Below are positions 19,739 through 23,082 of a stretch of DNA of 23,082 nt, piece by piece. This DNA is from Methanobacteriota archaeon (GTDB lineage Archaea; Nanobdellota; Nanobdellia; Woesearchaeales; SM23-78), in the NCBI GenBank assembly GCA_030637925.1, contig DAOWFR010000078.1, positions 1-23,082 on the forward strand. Reading direction: 5' to 3'. The translations under genes were made by a program, and so were the position numbers. Positions within the stretch are counted from its first letter, which is position 1. Every line of letters starts with the position of its first letter. The notes beneath the pieces were generated by a model. That model saw only the letters and a program-made list of their open reading frames with translations. It did no database searches and was not told where the DNA came from.

Positions 19739-20878
19739 TTATTTCTTAGACATTTTTATGTTCTTATTAGAATAAAAAGATTTTATTGCTTTAATAACCA
19801 TATTAACCTGTCCGTCTGTTAGCTCAGGATAGATTGGCAAGCTGAGTATTCTTTTTGCCTGTGCTTCGCACACAAGAAAATCCCTTTCCTTATAACCTAA
19901 TGAAGATGCTGCTTCTTGAAGATGAATTGGTATTGGATAATGAATCTTTGTTTCAATACCTCTCTCCAAAAGATATTTCTGCAATTCATCCCTTTTGTCA
20001 CCTTGAATCATAAAGTTGTGGTATACTGGCTCTTCAAATTCTTTATCAACAGGAACAGTAACAACATCAGACAGATTTTTTCTATACATGGCTGCTATCT
20101 CTTTGTGTCTTTTGTTCCAGTCATCAAGATATTCCAGCTTTATATTGCCTATTGCTGCCTGAATTGAGTCCAAGCGAGAGTTATAACCCCAAAAGTCACA
20201 CTCATCCCTGTTTTTTAAACCATGATTTCTTAATTTAAGCAGCTTCTCATAAAGTTCCTTATTATTTGTTGTAATAATACCCCCATCTCCGTGTACATGC
20301 AGGTTCTTTAAAGGATGCAGGCTAAAGCAACCTGTGCTACCCAAGGAACCTACTCTTTTTCCTTTGTAGCGTGCTCCTATTGCCTGTGCAGCATCTTCTA
20401 TAACATATAATCCATGCTTTCTTGCAATTATAAGTATAGTATCCATGTCAGCAGGCCTGCCAGTTAAATGCACAGGTATTATGGCTTTTGTCTTAGTGGT
20501 GATTGCCTGTTTGATTAAATCTGGGTTAATATTATAATCATCCTTTACATCAACAAACACTGGCTTTGCACCAGCAGCAACAATAGCTCCTGCAGTTGCA
20601 ATAAAGGAATTAGGGGCAGTGATTACCTCATCTCCTTGCCTTATGCCCAAAGCTCTTAAACTCAAAAACAACGCGTCTGTTCCATTTCCCACGCCAATAG
20701 CATATTTGACTTTACAATAATCTGCAAAATTTTTTTCAAACTTTTTTAATTCATCTGTCAGGATGTAAGCGCCCTTACTTGAGATTTCATCAAATTTCTT
20801 TATTATCTCATCTTTTAATATTTTATACTGAGCACCTAAATCAACAAATTTTACTTTAATCTCTGGATTTGGATTCAT
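19739..20878 (-). CDS. DegT/DnrJ/EryC1/StrS sugar aminotransferase, copy 2
   Basis: A 379-residue PLP-dependent enzyme of fold type I. GVGNGTDALFLSLRALGI (62-79) binds the cofactor phosphate, VIEDAAQAIGA with Asp162 pairs with the pyridine nitrogen, and CFSLHPLKNLHVHGDGG carries the Schiff-base Lys191. RNHGLKNRDECDFWGYNSRLDSIQAA and HYPIPIHLQEAA are family signatures. Such enzymes transfer an amino group from Glu to a 3- or 4-keto nucleotide sugar. The start ATG overlaps the end of the upstream paralogue by 23 bp and has AAGGA about 9 nt upstream. Relative to copy 1 it keeps the common DAAQA motif. Confidence 0.92.
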   Translation of the reverse strand: MNPNPEIKVKFVDLGAQYKILKDEIIKKFDEISSKGAYILTDELKKFEKNFADYCKVKYAIGVGNGTDALFLSLRALGIRQGDEVITAPNSFIATAGAIVAAGAKPVFVDVKDDYNINPDLIKQAITTKTKAIIPVHLTGRPADMDTILIIARKHGLYVIEDAAQAIGARYKGKRVGSLGSTGCFSLHPLKNLHVHGDGGIITTNNKELYEKLLKLRNHGLKNRDECDFWGYNSRLDSIQAAIGNIKLEYLDDWNKRHKEIAAMYRKNLSDVVTVPVDKEFEEPVYHNFMIQGDKRDELQKYLLERGIETKIHYPIPIHLQEAASSLGYKERDFLVCEAQAKRILSLPIYPELTDGQVNMVIKAIKSFYSNKNIKMSKK

Positions 20879-22028
20879 TGTAAAATTCCTTTATCTTCTT
20901 AACAACATATTTCTGTTGTTCTCTTGTTATAAATTCATGGACAGGTAAGGACAAAACTGATTTACATATAGCTTCAGCAACAGGAAAGTCTCCTTTTTTA
21001 TACTTCCATTTTTTTGCCTTTGCAGCAGGCTGAAGATGCATAGGGATAGGGTAATGAACTTTAGCATCAATATCATTCTGAATCAGGTATTGTTGGAGTT
21101 TGTCCCTATCTTTTGCTCTGATAACATAAATGTGAAAAACCTGTTTAATGGCTGGGTCTCTTTTTGAAACAGTTATTTCAGGAATCTTAGCTAATTCTTG
21201 GTCAAAGAAACGAGCATTTCTTATTCTGGAATTTGTAATATGTTCAATCTTTTTAAAAAGATGATTAGCAACAATTGCCTGAATAGAATCTAATCTTGAA
21301 TTGTATGCATGTAGAACACACTCATCACGATTAATTAACCCATGATTTCTTAGCAATACTAGTTTATCATGTACATCTTTTGAATTGGTGACAACAAAAC
21401 CACCATCACCCCAGGCATTCAAATTCTTTAAAGGATGTAAACTAAAACAACCAGTTGTCCCAAAGGTTCCTGGAGACTTATTTTTATACTTGGCATTGAT
21501 TGTGTGACAGGCATCTTCTACAACATAAAGACCGTGCTTCTTTGCAATAGCCATTATCTTATCCATATTACAGCATAAACCAGACCAGTGAACAGGAAGA
21601 ATGGCTTTTGTCTTAGCTGTTATTGCTTGTTCTATAAGCTCAGGATTAATATTGTAATCTTCATTAATATCTACAAAAACAGGTCTTGCACCAGCAGCAA
21701 CAATCGCGCCTATTGTTGCATGAAAAGTATAAGGTGTTGTTATCACTTCATCTCCTTCTCCAATACCCAATGCTTTTAAACTTAGAAAAAGCGCATCAGT
21801 ACCACTACCCACACCTATTACATATTTTGCTCCTGTAAGCTTAGCAATATTTTTTTCAAATTCCTCTACAGGCCTGCCCAAGGTAAAGTCACACTTCTGG
21901 ACAAGTTTTTCTATTTCCTTGAAAATCTTTTTGTAATCTGCAAACTGCTCTTTTAAGTAGTTATGGTTTATGCTTGGTTTTGCAGTTTCATCATACTGCT
22001 GAGGTAAGAAACTATGTTTTACACTCAT
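20856..22028 (-). CDS. DegT/DnrJ/EryC1/StrS sugar aminotransferase, copy 1
   Basis: A 390-residue paralogue of the next gene, sharing most motifs: GVGSGTDALFLSLKALGI (72-89), Asp172, Lys201 in CFSLHPLKNLNAWGDGG, and RNHGLINRDECVLHAYNSRLDS. It differs in the cofactor region, where DACHTINAKY replaces the usual DAAQAxGA, putting His175 at the position of the conserved Gln. LCCNMDKI replaces the R-P-A-D-M segment. These changes suggest a different sugar substrate or activity. GGTGA (22035-22039) lies 6 nt before the ATG. The pair follows the dehydratase gene, the order expected when a 4-keto sugar is made and then aminated. Confidence 0.92.
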   Translation of the reverse strand: MSVKHSFLPQQYDETAKPSINHNYLKEQFADYKKIFKEIEKLVQKCDFTLGRPVEEFEKNIAKLTGAKYVIGVGSGTDALFLSLKALGIGEGDEVITTPYTFHATIGAIVAAGARPVFVDINEDYNINPELIEQAITAKTKAILPVHWSGLCCNMDKIMAIAKKHGLYVVEDACHTINAKYKNKSPGTFGTTGCFSLHPLKNLNAWGDGGFVVTNSKDVHDKLVLLRNHGLINRDECVLHAYNSRLDSIQAIVANHLFKKIEHITNSRIRNARFFDQELAKIPEITVSKRDPAIKQVFHIYVIRAKDRDKLQQYLIQNDIDAKVHYPIPMHLQPAAKAKKWKYKKGDFPVAEAICKSVLSLPVHEFITREQQKYVVKKIKEFYNESKSRD

Positions 22029-22034
22029 TATGAT

Positions 22035-22039
22035 TCACC
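22035..22039 (-). promoter_or_regulatory. Shine-Dalgarno site of aminotransferase copy 1
   Basis: GGTGA on the minus strand is 6 nt before the ATG at 22028, supporting internal translation from an operon transcript that also carries the dehydratase. Confidence 0.5.
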
Positions 22040-22080
22040 ATGGTTTACTGCTTGCGCCAGTGAAATTTATCCTTATTATT

Positions 22081-22111
22081 AAATCTTATGAATATTAAAT
22101 CTTATGAATAT
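22081..22111. repeat. Tandem 15/16-bp repeat across the dehydratase stop codon
   Basis: AAATCTTATGAATAT at 22081-22095 is repeated exactly at 22097-22111, with one base between. The unit encodes the C-terminal YIHKI-stop, so the duplicated copy lies immediately after the stop. It looks like a recent slippage duplication. Confidence 0.75.
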
Positions 22112-23082
22112 AGTCCAAAGGTTGTTTTTTAATCTCTTCAAAGTTCTCATCAATCCACTTAATCATCTCTTTTATTCCCTTTTTTAAGGAGGTCTCTGAC
22201 TTCCATCCCAGCTCTTTTCTTGCCTTGCTAGAATCAAGGCTGTACATGGCATCTTGACCAAAGTTCTCATCAATAAGTTCTACTGAGGCCTCAAAATCAC
22301 AATCCATTAGTTCACACACTAGTTTGACAAGGTCCTTTATGCTTATCTCTCCTTTTTCAGGTGCAAGATGATAAACACCTCCATTTTTTCCTTGGGTAAT
22401 AGCGCGCCAGGCAGCGTCTGCAACATCCCTTACATGGATAAATGACCTTACTGATCTACCGCCCCCGTGTAAAGGAATTTTTTTACCCAGTTTTAGATAA
22501 ATAATAGTCCTTGGAATAATCCTGTAAAGCTGTTGATGAATTCCATAAACATTTGCTGAACGAGTCATAATAACAGGAAACCCATACTTCTTATACAAAG
22601 TAAACAAGAAAAGATCCCCTGCCAGCTTAGAAGCTGCATAAGGGGTGCTTGGACAAAAGTTGAAATTCTCAACAATGTTCTTCTTTGTGCTTCCATAAAC
22701 CTCTGGAGTGGATATAGCAACATATCTTTTGAGATAAGGCTTATCTTTCAAAGCATTAGTAAGTTTTACAACTGCCATGCAGTTTGTCTGAAACCACTGC
22801 TCAGGCCATTTCCAGCTGTTTCTTACCTCCCCTTGGGCAGCATAGTTAATAATAACATCTGGCTTTTCCTTATCTAAAAGATTAATTATTTTATCAAAGT
22901 CCTTGATTAAGTCTAGCTGATGAAACCTGAATCTACTTGGCCTTTTTTTCTTGTATAGATAAGGCAGAAAAAGAGGATTATATTCTGGAGACCTGCTTAT
23001 TCCAATCACTTCTGCAGGGGTATTCTCCAAAACATAATTAATAAAATGGCTTCCTGTAAAAGAGTTGCTTCCAAGAACTGCA
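22095..23082 (-). CDS. NAD-dependent nucleotide-sugar 4,6-dehydratase-like SDR, N-terminus cut by window edge
   Basis: The open frame continues through the window edge. Upstream of the first in-frame start-like TTG (23030) the translation reads AVLGSNSFTGSHFINYVLEN, which is the NAD-binding first strand and loop of an extended SDR, so the true start is outside. Downstream are VIGISRSPEYNP, LDLIKDFDKI, INYAAQGEV, STPEVYGS and the catalytic TPYAASKLAGD (Tyr-x3-Lys). TRSANVYGIHQQLYRIIPRTI and GGGRSVRSFIHVRD follow. The family is that of dTDP-glucose or GDP-mannose 4,6-dehydratases and close relatives, which make 4-keto-6-deoxy sugars. Placed ahead of two DegT aminotransferases, it probably provides their keto-sugar substrate. 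A Glu follows the Pro in the STPEVYG segment, as in many 4,6-dehydratases. Confidence 0.87.
   Translation of the reverse strand, partial: AVLGSNSFTGSHFINYVLENTPAEVIGISRSPEYNPLFLPYLYKKKRPSRFRFHQLDLIKDFDKIINLLDKEKPDVIINYAAQGEVRNSWKWPEQWFQTNCMAVVKLTNALKDKPYLKRYVAISTPEVYGSTKKNIVENFNFCPSTPYAASKLAGDLFLFTLYKKYGFPVIMTRSANVYGIHQQLYRIIPRTIIYLKLGKKIPLHGGGRSVRSFIHVRDVADAAWRAITQGKNGGVYHLAPEKGEISIKDLVKLVCELMDCDFEASVELIDENFGQDAMYSLDSSKARKELGWKSETSLKKGIKEMIKWIDENFEEIKKQPLDYIHKI

Noticed and set aside
22095..23030. Dehydratase as a complete gene starting at TTG 23030
   Set aside because: The NAD-binding loop LGSNSFTGSHF is encoded upstream in the same frame to the window edge, so the gene is truncated by the window.

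Overview
The window comes from an AT-rich archaeal genome, most likely a small DPANN-type archaeon (Woesearchaeota/Pacearchaeota-like; the phylum is an inference with low confidence). The archaeal assignment rests on a classic archaeal gene string on the minus strand: uS13, uS4, uS11, RpoD (RNA polymerase subunit D), tRNA-Leu, eL18, uL13, uS9 and RpoN. It is supported by an intron-bearing tRNA with bulge-helix-bulge splice sites and no encoded CCA, and by TATA boxes 26-29 nt ahead of several start codons (leaderless-type promoters).

Layout. Positions 1-1269 (-): PP-loop ATP-pyrophosphatase-like gene cut by the left edge. 1327-2664 (-): metal-dependent amidohydrolase/deaminase. 2686-7031 (-): ribosomal protein/RNA polymerase operon, with a two-intron tRNA-Leu(GAG) between rpoD and eL18. 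7074-7270: divergent intergenic region with a cluster of small inverted repeats. 7304-9273 (+): two-helix membrane protein, membrane-anchored DsbA-like thioredoxin-fold protein, and UDP-glucose-4-epimerase-like SDR. 9254-11880 (-): two half-size SMR/EamA (ArnE/ArnF-like) membrane proteins and a large GT-C-like membrane protein. 12031-13848 (+): GT2 glycosyltransferase and a fused heptose-phosphate nucleotidyltransferase + HAD phosphatase. 13854-23082 (-): B12/radical SAM protein, GmhA-like isomerase, HldE-type sugar kinase, MDR dehydrogenase, SAM methyltransferase, SDR epimerase, two tandem DegT/DnrJ-type aminotransferases, and an SDR dehydratase cut by the right edge.

How it fits together. 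The right-hand 15 kb reads as a surface-glycan locus. GmhA-like isomerase, PfkB-type heptose kinase, HAD bisphosphatase and RfaE2-type nucleotidyltransferase together cover the known steps from sedoheptulose 7-phosphate to a nucleotide-activated D-glycero-D-manno-heptose, a pathway best known from bacterial LPS. The dehydratase, epimerases, aminotransferases, dehydrogenase and methyltransferase would make one or more modified amino/deoxy sugars. The GT2 and GT-C enzymes and the ArnEF-like pair would handle lipid-linked transfer and flipping.

The two most notable items are the archaeal heptose-activation set with its unusual domain fusion, and the tRNA-Leu gene with a second predicted intron inside the variable arm, next to a 15-bp duplication of its own 5' end that encloses a palindromic insert.
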